Shown one piece after another: positions 1 to 10,069 of a stretch of DNA of 64,000 nucleotides (positions within the stretch are counted from its first letter, which is position 1; every line of letters begins with the position of its first letter). The notes under the pieces were generated by a model. The model was not told the origin of the DNA. It did no database searches and saw nothing but the letters and a program-made list of their open reading frames with translations. Source of the DNA: Pegoplata infirma (taxonomy: Eukaryota; Arthropoda; Insecta; Diptera; Anthomyiidae); contig OY992538.1 of assembly GCA_963921195.1 (NCBI GenBank), positions 4,774,001 to 4,838,000 of the forward strand. The letters are read 5' to 3'. Made by a program: the position numbers and the translations under genes.

Positions 1-232
1 TGATATGGCAAAATAAAAAGATTGAAAAATTAGGGGAGATCCTCCTCTTCATTTGCCATCATCGGAGGCAAGTACAAAAATTTTATAAAATGTTTCCTTT
101 AAAACTTTGAAATCCTTTTAAAAGAAAACAGGATCACGAAATGAAAAACTTAAATGCAGTTTTAATCCATTTAATAATTACTTTCAGACGTATATCATCC
201 GATTCATGTTTAATATTGGCTGTCGGACGGTG
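1..232 (+). mobile_element. PIF/Harbinger-like MITE, right part (cut by window edge)
   Basis: The sequence matches the right part of the complete element at 8349-8918, including the block with AGGGGAGATCCTCCTCTT and the terminus CTGTCGGACGGTG. It is followed by TTA (233-235), the same kind of 3-bp flank seen at complete copies. The left end lies outside the window. The family assignment rests on the TTA/TAA duplication and short TIRs; no transposase is present. Confidence 0.75.
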
Positions 233-235
233 TTA

Positions 236-1066
236 TTAAAGTAATTTGAGCAATTTTTTTAAATTTGATCAAGTTTACCCCACTGTGCTTCATAATATGC
301 GCTCTTATTTTTTTTGTAAATATTTCAAAGTGTGTATCATCCACATGGTGGTAGTGTTTTGTAAATGGTTGGCTGTTTAATAATCATTATTAAATATGCA
401 CCACTTAGCATCATACAAATAAATTATTTTCATATTCATGATAATAGCCAACTGACCAACCACCAGTTTTAGTGGACCATTGCTGGTGCTCTAAATGTCT
501 GTCCATCTGCCCATCCGTTTGTCCAGTCGTTCGTCTATCCGTACGTCCAAGAAAGTGCTTTCAAAAGTGCAATGGGGCAGTACGGTTATTATGCAGTCAT
601 AATAAGTATGCTTGGTAGCTTCTTTATTTTGGCTGACGTTTCTTTCATCTTTACCATATTCACTTGGAAGACATACATGCACCTGAAATGTTTACATCTC
701 TCTCATTTGATCTTAAGTTTGATTACAATTATTAAAGTTGTTGTTGTTGCTTTTTTTCAGCTTGACTAACATTCTTTTTTTTTAATTTTTTTTGGGGTGT
801 ATTCGTCCACGTTTGTTGCATAGAGTATGAACAAAAAAAAAAAAAAAAATATAGTAAAAATAAAAAAATAAAAATAATTCTATAAGTTCCTTGTGTGGCC
901 TTTTTGATGGCTTTGGTTATTTTTTCGTATTTATTTTTTCTTTCAAAATAAATGTATGTAAGTAAATTGCAATTTACTTACATACAGTGACCGACAAAAG
1001 TCTACGTACGATTACATTGAAAATGTAATTCGTTAACGACATAGTTAACTATAATAGACCTAAGTA
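236..1066. other. AT-rich intronic DNA with a palindrome and a Tc1-like end
   Basis: No supportable exon is seen. Positions 953-986 form a perfect 34-bp palindrome centred on TTGCAA. It runs directly into TACAGTGACCGACAAAAG at 983, which resembles a Tc1/mariner terminal inverted repeat following a TA; no partner end was found, so it is probably a solo remnant. Positions 485-550 hold a loose run of YCCRTCYGT-like pyrimidine motifs. The short ORFs here show no protein-like composition. Confidence 0.5.
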
Positions 1067-1142
1067 TTACACCGTCCGACAAAAATAAAAAAAAAGTCGT
1101 TAAACACGAATTGGATAATATACGTTAAATACTGGAGACTAA

Positions 1143-2341
1143 TGGGCCTATTCTAAAAAAATATAACAAAAATTGTTGTCATTAAAATTTATTATACATT
1201 CTGTTATAATTTTTGTTATAGATTTGATTTGGTATTCTATGCATAAAATGACAAAAAAATAACAATTAAATTCACCTTATTGTGGTGAAAGGTTTTGTTT
1301 GTCAAAAAAAATAAAATTAAATTATAAAAAATATAAAAAATAAAAAAAAATTCTTGGAATTCTATTGGGATTATTGGCCAAGCCTCTAACGGCCATTCCC
1401 TTATTGTTATTCACGTATTTGGCATGGCGGATGTGTGTAGTATTGAGATTTGGAGATGCTTTTGTTTCAATATCACATGGCAATTGCTCCTAAGGATTTT
1501 GAATTTGTATTTTGTTTCGTTTATGGGTTACAATTGATGTATGTATTTATATCCAGCAAAATAATCTGACAATAAGAAATTTTCGTTTCCAATATTGTTC
1601 CCCCTCATCAGCAACAAATGAATTAGTACGGGTTAGGACCAATATCACAAGGCTCCCATATCCGATACCACAATGACCGGACTTTACCCTCACATACACA
1701 CACTCTGTCTCCTTTTTGTTGCCTGTCCCCACAACACACCCCTCCCTAAATTCCAACCTTTAATTATACCCTACATTTTCCTTTAATTATACCTTCTCTC
1801 TTCCTACTAACGAATTTCCATACTATGTATTTCTTTGAATCTGAAAAACATCTTCCTGTCCAAACAATTGCCATGCACTTCAAACAACATATTTAAACGC
1901 TTCACTTTACCAACTAACATCTTCCCCAATTATTTTTTTTTGGCGTAAAAATACAATGGATATGGTAATCTAAAAAAAAAATGAAGCAAAGAGAGCGAGG
2001 AAATCTAAAATGCCTTCAAACGTCCTCTCATCCACAGAAAATGGGTCATATTTATCTCTAAGGCTTTTCAGAATTTTTCATCTATCTAATTTAGATAGGA
2101 AACCCACTAAAACCGTTGGAATTAGGTTATTAGCCATTGATTTTTTATTTATTTTTTAAATTTATTTTAATAACAAACATAAATATTCCTTGTTATATTG
2201 TTTTTATATCATAACAAATTTGTCATTATTTTTCAATGACAAATTTTTCAAGAATACCAAAATTTAAAAATTGTCATTCACCTCATTTTTGTTATAATTT
2301 TGTCAGTTATTATAGATGATAAAATTTTTAGAATAGGGGTA
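1143..2341. mobile_element. TIR element of the GGGCTATTCTAAAA family, TAA duplication
   Basis: The left end is TGGGCCTATTCTAAAA and the right end, on the opposite strand, is TACCCCTATTCTAAAA. TAA flanks both sides (1140-1142, 2342-2344), and removing the element restores the host repeat. The subterminal parts are rich in RTAACAAAAATTG-like motifs as in the palindrome at 42478-43799. The centre (about 1350-2130) is less AT-rich, has no repeat partner in the window and may be captured genomic DNA. No transposase ORF was found. Confidence 0.65.
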
Positions 2342-2360
2342 TAAATGTAGTAAAACTGCA

Positions 2361-3388
2361 CAGAAAATAAAATCGTCAAATTTAAATCAACAAACATCAA
2401 TTGTAAATAAGACAAACATGTTATCAACCAAACATTTTGTAAAAACGGCCGCCTGTTAGTTCTTAATACAAAACTTTGATTTTGTTTTCAACAAACTCAG
2501 GCAAGTAATTTTATTTCAAAATTCTTTTATCATGCCAATAAATAATGTTTTTGTTTGTTAAATTTTTTTGTTGAAAAAAAAATTCATTTGTCAGATCAAC
2601 AAATTGTGTTTGTATTTGTTGAATTTCTTTGTTGAAAAAAAACAAAGTTCTTTTTTCAACAATCAAAATTTACAAACGTTTGTTGATATTAAAAACTTCC
2701 GTATAGGCGCACTTTCGGTGAAGAAATTAATTGTATTTACAATCCGGAACCTCAAATTGGTATTGGCTTGACATGGCTGATGCGTTGGATCAACTCTCAT
2801 ATGAAAGAAACTTTCATGGAAAGATGGTCAAATGAGTTGGCTGGCAAGAATACCAAACGTTTTGTGATTAAGCCAGACAGGAAAGTGGCTAACTATCTAC
2901 TCAGCCTCAGTAGAATAGACTGTCGCAGACTTACTGGCTTAATTACGGGACACAATGCCTGTGCTCGTCATATGACGAGATTAGGTGTCTTATCAGACCC
3001 ATTATGCGTAGCTGTCTTGAGGATGATGACACAACTGAACATTACGTCTGTTGTTGTCCAGCGTTCTCAAGGGCTAGACTGCGGATATTGGGTTCTGATA
3101 TTCTGTCTATGGACACGGTCCATGGACTTCCCTTGTCTGATTTTCTCAAGTTTGTGAAAGCAACTGAGAAATTCTGAACAAGCACTTTTCTTTCTTTTTC
3201 TTCTCAACCTTTTATCACCTTTACTTAATCTTTCTTTTCAGGGTACGGTACAATGGACTATTTTAAGTCTGAGCGCCATGGACTTGCCTAGAAAAATTTA
3301 CTTATTTTTAGGCTTGTACAACCCACCCTCAACTCAACTCAACTCAACTCAAATATGGGAGTCAATATAATAATCCGCTTTTTCTGTG
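2361..3388. mobile_element. Insertion with TGCA duplication, carrying a LINE fragment
   Basis: TGCA occurs directly before 2361 and after 3388; deleting the segment rejoins the host repeat (compare 3836-3842 and 8440-8446). The ends are short inverted repeats (CAGAAAA and TTTTCTGTG). The left half contains repeated TTTGTTGAAAA-type motifs at 2555-2660. The segment includes the LINE 3' end described separately. The superfamily is unknown. Confidence 0.5.
2700..3352 (+). mobile_element. 5'-truncated I/R1-like LINE: end of ORF2 and 3' tail
   Basis: Translation from about 2770 gives a block typical of the region after the reverse transcriptase in I/R1/LOA-type LINEs (RFVIKPDRK, LLSLSRIDCRRLTGLITGH, RLGVLSDPLC). 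After a frame change near 3002 the downstream frame continues with a cysteine/histidine cluster (CLEDDDTTEHYVCCCPAF) and ends at the stop at 3175-3177. About 150 bp of 3' UTR then lead to five tandem CAACT units (3328-3352), a short-repeat tail in place of poly(A), as in several I-like elements. It is a dead fragment without a reverse transcriptase core. Confidence 0.8.
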
Positions 3389-3899
3389 TGCATTTACAGT
3401 TTTTTTATTTCGTGATCCTGTTTCCTTTTAAAAGGACTTTGAAGTTTTAGAGGATTAAATTTTACAAAATATTTTTTTTAATAATTATATTTGTCCTAGG
3501 ATGCCACTAGTGATAGCAAATGAAAGAAGAGGATCTCCCCTAATTTTCCTATTTTATTATTTTTATATTACAGGAAAAAGGAGGTTAGTTACAAACTTTA
3601 AAAATTTTATCCTTCATTATTATTTATTCACATCATTTTGCTTTAAAATGTCAAAATAAAAAAAATGGAAAACTTATGGGAAATCCTCCTCTTGCATTTT
3701 CCATCACCAGTGTCATCCTAAGAAAAGTATAAATATTTCAAAAATATTTTACAAAATGTATTCTTTAAAACTTTAAAGTCCTTTTAAAAGGAAACAGGAT
3801 CGCAAAATGAAAAACTGTAAATGCAGTTTTACTGCATTTGATCTCTACTTTCCGAGGTATCTCAACCGGTTCATGTTTAATATTGGCTGTCGGACGGTG

Positions 3900-4260
3900 T
3901 AATTAAACATTTTCTTTGTTTACAAAAAATTGGTGGTCAAAATAATTGGAAGTCAAAAAATGCCGATTTTTTTACAGTATTTAAAAATTTTTATTTTTTC
4001 TTGGGTCATTAGAAAAGACAGTTGGTAACTGAATATAAACTATAGAAACATTTTTAAAATTTTTAATGTCTGAACTTGGAAAAATCGACTTAAAAATATT
4101 TTTAAAAAATTTTCTAAAAAAAAAATCTTTCAATAATTTCAATTTCCCTTTCGAGCCTCGTAGCATATTTAATATTTACCCAATCTGAAGGCGATTAAGC
4201 TTAAATTAAAGCTTGATAAATTGCCTACACAGCATTTTTTTTACAAAAATACATGTTTGA
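3900..4260. repeat. Dispersed repeat, unknown class
   Basis: Stretches such as CTTAAAAATATTTTTAAAAA followed by GCTTAAATTAAAGCTTGATA recur, diverged, at 28740-28920, 39500-39640 (opposite strand) and 40250-40470. Boundaries and class cannot be set from these copies. It fills the gap between two Harbinger-like elements. Confidence 0.45.
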
Positions 4261-4263
4261 TAA

Positions 4264-4860
4264 CACCGTCCGACAGCCATTTCATTTGCTATCACTTGTG
4301 GCATTCTAGGACAAGTATAAATATTAAAAAAATATTTTGTAAAATTTAATCACCTAAAACTTCAAGGTCCTTTTAAAAGGAAACAGGATCACGAAATGAA
4401 ATTTTTTACTAGTCCCAGGATGACACAAGTGACGTCAAATGAAAGAGGAGGATCTCCCCTAATTTTTCCATTTTTTTATTTTGCCATATCAGGATAAAAG
4501 GATGTGAATAAAATCATTTGAAAACTTTATCAAAATATTTTGTTGAAACTTTTCAATGATATTAAAGGATTTATTTTTGAAAGGACGTAGCTTACCTCCT
4601 TTTTTCTGATATGTTAAATAGGAAAATTAGGGGAGATTCTCATCTTTCATTTGATATCACTAGTGGCATCCTAGGACAACTACGAATAATAAAAAAAAAT
4701 TTTAAAATTTAATCCTCCAAAACTTTAAAGTCCTTTTAAAAGGAAACAGGATCACGAAATGAAAAACTGTAAATGCAGTTTTACTGCATTTAATATCTAG
4801 TTTCAAACATGTATTATCTAGTTTGTGTTCAAGGACTTTTTTCATTTTTGTCGGACGGTG
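4264..4860 (-). mobile_element. PIF/Harbinger-like MITE with intact TAA duplication
   Basis: Both ends are CACCGTCCGACA in inverted orientation, with TAA on each side (4261-4263 and 4861-4863). Length is 597 bp. The sequence is the reverse of the 8349 copy, with part of its original right-hand side lost near 4275. No coding capacity is seen. Confidence 0.8.
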
Positions 4861-4863
4861 TAA

Positions 4864-5794
4864 TAATTAGGTATTTTATTGTTAACTTTGCCGTTAGTGA
4901 ATTACATCTCGTATGTAGTCGTACGTAGACATTTGTTGGCCACTGTAGCTATTGCTGCTGATATTGTTGTTGCTGTTGAATGGTTGTCTTATGGTTTATG
5001 CATAAATCTGCGTATGATGTTGCTGTTTTTCTTAAAGCCACTGGCAACAATATCTAACCATAAAAAAAAAATATTTGCAAAGTAACAAAAATGAACTGAG
5101 CAATTTTCCATTCATCTCAGTTGTCAAATAAACGGAATTTGTGATTTTGCGTTGGCATGGCAGAAATTTTTACTAAAAAAACACAACAATACGTATAGCA
5201 CAGCACTCGGTTAGCCAGGCAAACATATTCAAACAGCTAGCTAAAGCTTAGCTAGGCTGCCTGACTATCTAGCTAGCTAACTAAAAAAAAAAGTCGTAAC
5301 GAATGATTGCTGGTATGATGATGTCCAGCTGTGTTAGAAATTGCCCACTCAAATGTTGGCAATATGTTGCCGTATAATGTCTAAGGTCGTTGGTCTAAAA
5401 AAAAAAAAAACAAAGAAACAAACACAACAAAAGCTCTCCTCCTAAGCATGTGATTTGATATATTGACAATTGTATTTAAAATTTAGAAAATTTTTATAAA
5501 AAAAAAAATGTTCTTTAATGCAATAAATTGTAAAGGGTTAATTTAGATTTTTGTTTCAAAATATACACTCATACAAATAAATGTAATTTTTGTAACATTT
5601 GCTAAAGATTTTTGAGAATGATATACGTGTTGACTAAGTCTTGCAAAATTATCTTAGGTTTTGAAACAAATAAATAATTTTTTAGAAAATTGTTTTTATG
5701 ACAATATCATCGCAATAATTTAAAAGGAAAAAGGAATTTATATAAAAAATCATTAATTGTCTCAAAATTATAATGAAAACGATTTTTGGCCGAA
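4864..5794. other. Intronic DNA, partly without repeat partners
   Basis: Positions 4880-5400 have no partner in the window. A cluster of AGCTAGCTA-like palindromic words sits at 5236-5282. From about 5575 to 5690 the sequence resembles the hammerhead-bearing family near 50.2 kb (ACGTGT, AAGTCTTGCAAAA) in decayed form. The ORF at 4879-5085 lacks recognisable features and is probably chance. Confidence 0.4.
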
Positions 5795-5985
5795 GATAAT
5801 GCCGAATAACAGGGGGTCGTGGGTTCGATTCCCACCAAAGCCCTTGGTCGATTTCGCTACAACGAGACGACGGTCTTTGTTACCAGTTCTCGGTTAGGTT
5901 AAAATTATTTAAAATGAGTTGGAAATAAAAATTGGAAAAATAAATAAAAAATGATCATTGGATCAAATTATTATTAAAAAAAAAA
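5795..5985 (+). mobile_element. tRNA-derived SINE, copy 1 (5' end degraded)
   Basis: A tRNA-type B box (GGGTTCGATTCCC, 5821-5833) is followed by a central domain shared with three other copies in the window (CCCTTGGTCGATTTCGCTAC ... TTACCAGTTCTCGGTTAGG). The 3' tail is A-rich and ends in the shared motif TGATCATTGGATCAAAT before a poly(A)-like run. The A-box half is decayed. Such a composite of tRNA-related head, core and conserved tail is typical of SINEs moved by a partner LINE. Confidence 0.8.
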
Positions 5986-6388
5986 AAAAAAAATTATGCC
6001 GAATATTCGTTGGGACTAGTGTTTGGGGTCCGGGAATTCCCGGGTCGGATTTCCCGGGAATTCCCGGGAAAAGACTGACGGGAATTCCCGGGAATTTTTT
6101 TAATTTTTCCCGGGAAATCCGGGAATTTTATAAAATAAACCATTTTACATAAAAAACGTTTATTTTAATATAATTTTTAATATCTTTTTTACATACAGGT
6201 ATAATTACTTTAGCTATTTTTTGTATTTTTTTCTATTTGAGAGAACAGTGCAAATATATATTCATAGGAAAACTGACCAAGTGTAACAAGTATGACAATA
6301 TCATGAAAAAACTTAAAAAGTCAAAAATATACGTCGGTTAATGATAATTTTGCTAAGACTGTCAAAAAATCTAAAAATTTTAAACCTA

Positions 6389-6568
6389 CACACAAAAAAA
6401 TATTAAAAAAATTGTGCCAGTTTTTGGTTTAATTACAACCTATAAAGTGGTTTTGGATAACTTTCCAAAGTTTTTGCTCTAAAAAACTTAGGTAAATTAT
6501 CCAAAACCACTTTATAGGTTGTATTATCCCCAAAACGGACACAATTTTTTTATATTTTTTTTTGTGTG
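6389..6568. mobile_element. 180-bp snap-back MITE in the copia remnant, TA duplication
   Basis: The whole element is one hairpin: CACACAAAAAAATATT at the left is mirrored at the right, and the inner arms (near 6437-6462 and 6497-6522) pair as ACAACCTATAAAGTGG with its complement. TA flanks both sides (6387-6388, 6569-6570). No coding capacity. Confidence 0.75.
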
Positions 6569-6570
6569 TA

Positions 6571-7045
6571 GAATTTACATTTCCAGAACAAATATGAAAA
6601 ATGGTGCTGCCAACTATATTAGTTTTTGCTAACGGACCGCTTGGTTTATATATTTCTGTTAATTTCTTCCACGCTTCGTTTGAAGTTTGACAATTTTTTA
6701 TGTAATTCAATTGGGAGGATTTCACGCTCAGCATGATTGTTGCTAAAGCCTTCTCATCTATTGAATTCTATTCTGCTTTTTGTTCATTCGTCCATGCTGG
6801 ATTTTTGGCCATTTCCCCACATACAAACTTCCAACACCCGGAATGTATTAATATGCTTCTCATTTGAATAGAGCATGTTTCATAATTCTTCTCATCCAGA
6901 CGATCAATTTGATAAATAGATGGTGAAGCCATTTTAAGACGAATTCTTTGATTTGCAATTTTTCCAAACTATTTTTCACACAATTCTCTGTTTTTACTTC
7001 TTACCCAGATTTCCTGGGCCCATAACCTGTTGAGGATCTTCAAGT
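6571..7045 (-). mobile_element. copia-type retrotransposon 5' remnant (PBS and start of gag)
   Basis: Read on the minus strand, the motif GGTTATGGGCCCAG (about 7013-7026) matches the copia primer-binding site, which uses an internal initiator-tRNA fragment. An ATG at 6932-6930 then opens a gag frame with copia/UBN2-like features: a YQIDRLDEKNYETC start, SGCWKFVCGEM, WTNEQKA, then an in-frame stop, then DEKALATIMLSVKSSQLNYI and a KNCQTSNEAWKKL block. It breaks off at the MITE. Only the 5' end survives; the stop and truncation make it non-functional. The LTR is only partly recognisable above 7045. Confidence 0.75.
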
Positions 7046-7554
7046 CTTAAAATAAATCCCACGGAACACAACCGTTTTTATAAAAAGAATTAAATATTTA
7101 TTTCAGGAAAAATAAAATTAAGTTTTAACAATTTGGAAAAATTTGATTGAATGGAAAAATTTTCACAAACAGAAAATTCAAAGTATTATACGATTTAAAA
7201 ACAAATTACAAAGTAAAAATATTGATATTGATTTCCAACAGTTTTATTTTTTTTGCGATTTTTAGCTATTTTTTGCGATTTTTTGTGGGGAAAAATGTTG
7301 CAATATTTTTGTTGTTTTGTTTTATTGTATATCAGGATTTTTAACTTTTAACTTTTATTTTTTGATTTTTTATGTTTTAATTAATTGTTTATCTCTAATA
7401 AAACTGTTTTTAATAGAAAGTTGGTCAAATTTTAATGTTTTTTATGATTTATATTAATAATGAATATTTCCCGGGATTCCCGGGAAATAAATTATTTTTT
7501 TCCCGTTTCCCGGGAAATTGAAAAGTCCGGGAATTCCCAAACACTAGTTGGGAC

Positions 7555-8345
7555 ACTTTTATAATTTTCGCTTTATTCACAATAAATTAGATTTTTATCA
7601 AATACTTTTACGCGCTTTAGACAAAACTAAAAGATGATAACTAAAACAAAAGACTTAAACAACAAACTTGAAAAAATATTTTATTTTTTACACAGTTAAA
7701 TTTTCAATTTTTTCTAATACACAACATTTTTTAAAAAGCTAAAATAAAACAATTTCATAAATTTGGCCATTTGAAGACAAAACTACTCCATTTGGCATAG
7801 AATTTCCCAATCGGAATTTTAAAACCTTAAAACCTCAAAAACCCCATAATCTGAAAATATTAAATGTGGGATTTTTATTTTCAATTTAAAATTTTTGGTG
7901 TACAATTGGTAAAATTTGGATAAAATGATACTTTATATCTATTGAGATAAAGGCTCCAACATTTTTTATTCTTTAACGCATTTTATACGGAAAGGAAGGA
8001 AATATCGATCTCTGATCTATACCATTTTGTTCCAAGGTTTATTGCAAATATAAAACGAAATAAAATGGATCTGGAAACGAAATGGAATTGAAAGACGAAC
8101 GATATTGAATGGATCAAGGAACGAAACGTATTTTTTACTAAAAAATTTTAAATTTCGTACAAATTTTTTCACTCCAATTTTATTTTCATTTAAAGTTATT
8201 TTTCCACTGAAAATTTCACTCAATTTTTTTGTTATAAATTTATTTCTCACTCAAAAATTTGTTCCTTAATTTTTTTTCTCATTCGAAATGTTTATTTCTT
8301 AAAATTTACTGAAGTCAAAAAGACTTTTACCTCTATCGAGAATGA
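7555..8345. other. AT-rich intronic DNA
   Basis: No gene or clear element boundaries. Positions 8030-8135 are a degenerate purine-rich stretch of GGAACGAAAYG/GAAATGGAA words, also seen near 20640-20725, probably an old microsatellite-like repeat. The minus-strand ORF at 8017-8250 is low-complexity K/F-rich and unlikely to be coding. Confidence 0.4.
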
Positions 8346-8348
8346 TTA

Positions 8349-8918
8349 CACCATCCGACAGAAATGAAAAAAAGTCGTTGAACAAGAACTGGATAATATA
8401 CGTTTGAAACTAGAGATTAAATTTAGTAAAAATGCATTTAGAGTTTTTCATTTCGTGATCCTGTTTCCTTTCAAAAGGATTTCAAAGTTTTAAAGGATTA
8501 AATTTTATAAAATATTTTTTTAACATTTGTACTTGTCCTAAGATGCCACTAATGATAGCAAATGAAAGAGGAGTATCTCTCCTAATTTCCTATTTTATTT
8601 TTTTTACATATCAGAAAAAAGAAGGTTAGTTACGTCCTTTCAAAAATATTTCATTAAATATCATTAAAAATGCTCAACAAAATATTTTGATAAAGTTTTA
8701 AACTGGCTTTATTCACATCCTTTTTCCCGATATGGCAAAAAAAAAAATGGAAAAATTAGGAGAGATCCTCCTCTTTCATTTGCCATCGCCAGTGTCATCC
8801 TAGGTCAAGTAAAAATATTTCAAAAATATTTTACAAAATGTATCCTTTAAAACTTTGAAGTCTCTACTTTCAGACGTATATCATCCGGTTAATGTTTAAT
8901 ATTGGCTGTCGGACGGTG
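8349..8918 (+). mobile_element. PIF/Harbinger-like MITE, complete, TTA duplication
   Basis: The 570-bp element has ends CACCATCCGACA and TGTCGGACGGTG and matching TTA flanks (8346-8348, 8919-8921). This uninterrupted copy is the best reference for the family here and shows how the copy at 1070-3899 was split. Non-coding. Confidence 0.85.
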
Positions 8919-8921
8919 TTA

Positions 8922-9111
8922 CGGGCTCAGTCGGGTTATTTTAATATTATTGTTTAAACTATTCTAAACTGTTTTAATTGATTTGTTGAAAATTATTCTA
9001 CAAGAATATCATAGTTTTAATTAGTAAAGGAAATAATGGCCTCGAGCTAGAATAAACCAACTCAAAATATAATATTTTAAAGATCAAATAAAACTATTTT
9101 TATTTTTTATA
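8922..9111 (+). mobile_element. Fragment of a Penelope/retrozyme-like 3' region
   Basis: Positions 9005-9110 match 50290-50405 closely: an ATCATAGTTTTAATTAG block, GGCCTCGAGCTAGAATAAAC and a tail ending AAACTATTTTTATTTTT. The same GRCCTCGA ... AATAAA word order follows the hammerhead motifs at 10.4 and 51.8 kb. No ribozyme core remains here. Confidence 0.45.
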
Positions 9112-9591
9112 CCCTCCACTCTAGTGATAGAGGGTATATATAAGTTTGTTTTTCCGTTTGTAACACCTTGAAATATTGTATATGGGGCATTCCATGTCAA
9201 ATCGGACATCTCCCTAAGTAGGCTTCCATTCAAAATTACATTTTTATAAAATTTGCTCTGTTATTTGTATAGGAGCCTACTTAGGGAGGGAGATAGGGCA
9301 TAGGTATGTTTTAAAAAAATGTAAATGGGGGTTGGTCTCACTAATGACCACTCTCGGACGCACCATTGGACCGGTAGAAGCTGATTAAAGAATACAAATT
9401 TACAAAAAATAAAAAAAAATCGTATGAGGACCGCCTTAACAATTAGAAAAAGAGGGTAGGTGTGTTCAGGGAAAATTTTTGGACTAAAAAAATATTGTGG
9501 GTCGGTCATACATTTTGTTGCCCTAAGGGCACTATTAGGGCAGTTAGAGCGGTTGGAGCAAATTTTAAAAAAGTTCGTTTTGTGTGGGAGC

Positions 9592-9721
9592 AACCTTAGA
9601 AATTGGAGATAGGGTATTAGTAAATATTAAGACGTAAAAATAAATGGGGGTCGGTCAACCTTAGAAATTGGAGATAGGGTATTAGTAAATATTAAGACGT
9701 AAAAATTAATGGGGGTCGGTC
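9592..9721. repeat. Two near-identical 65-bp tandem units
   Basis: Units 9592-9656 and 9657-9721 differ by about one base (AAATAAATGG against AAATTAATGG). Each begins AACCTTAGAAATTGGAG and ends GGGGGTCGGTC. The near identity points to a recent local duplication inside an otherwise diverged element. Confidence 0.9.
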
Positions 9722-10069
9722 TTATAAATTACCCCTCTATGACGCACCATTGAAGCAGTAGAAATGATTTTAAGATTGGAAAATTACAATAAAATGTTTT
9801 AAAAAATTTTTTAAAAATAGTAATAATCGTTATCCACGATCCTCCTGGGCAAAAAGTTTGTAGAATCGATACACTCAAAAAAAAAAAAACTGTAAAATTA
9901 GCAAAAAATGTTGTTAAATTTAACTAAAAAAGCACCTGATTTTGGGCCTACTAAATTTTTAGTTAATTTAACTAAAAATATTTAGCTAACTTTTCGTAGA
10001 ATGAATGTACCAAAAAAACCGTAACTTTAACTAAAAATTTAGCTGAAATTTCGTAACGTTTTTATGTAC

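Larger units (their letters stand above)
1070..3899 (+). mobile_element. PIF/Harbinger-like element split by two insertions
   Basis: The left end CACCGTCCGACA (1070) is preceded by TTA and the right end TGTCGGACGGTG (to 3899) is followed by TAA. The pieces 1070-1142, 2342-2360 and 3389-3899 read together as the same sequence as the 570-bp copy at 8349-8918, in the same order. Two foreign segments (1143-2341 and 2361-3388), each bounded by a short direct repeat, therefore interrupt one element. The right part contains a perfect AACCGGTT at 3864-3871, a Grainyhead-type consensus. Confidence 0.75.
6017..7546. mobile_element. Non-autonomous hAT element, 8-bp TSD GTTGGGAC
   Basis: The ends are TAGTGTTTGGG and its inverse CCCAAACACTA, flanked on both sides by GTTGGGAC (6009-6016 and 7547-7554). 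An 8-bp duplication with a TAGNG-type start is the hAT signature. The subterminal regions are packed with GGGAATTCCCGGG palindromes (6030-6130, 7470-7540), plausible transposase-binding repeats. It carries no transposase; the interior holds a copia 5' remnant into which a MITE has inserted. Confidence 0.85.

Noticed and set aside
1585..1620. CTGATGA on the minus strand with a downstream GAAA-like word
   Set aside because: No stem II (GGGGG has no CCCCC partner) and no stem I pairing, so it is not a hammerhead.
4879..5085. 68-residue hydrophobic ORF as a small host gene
   Set aside because: Its length and composition are expected by chance in AT-rich DNA, and no splice or regulatory context supports it.
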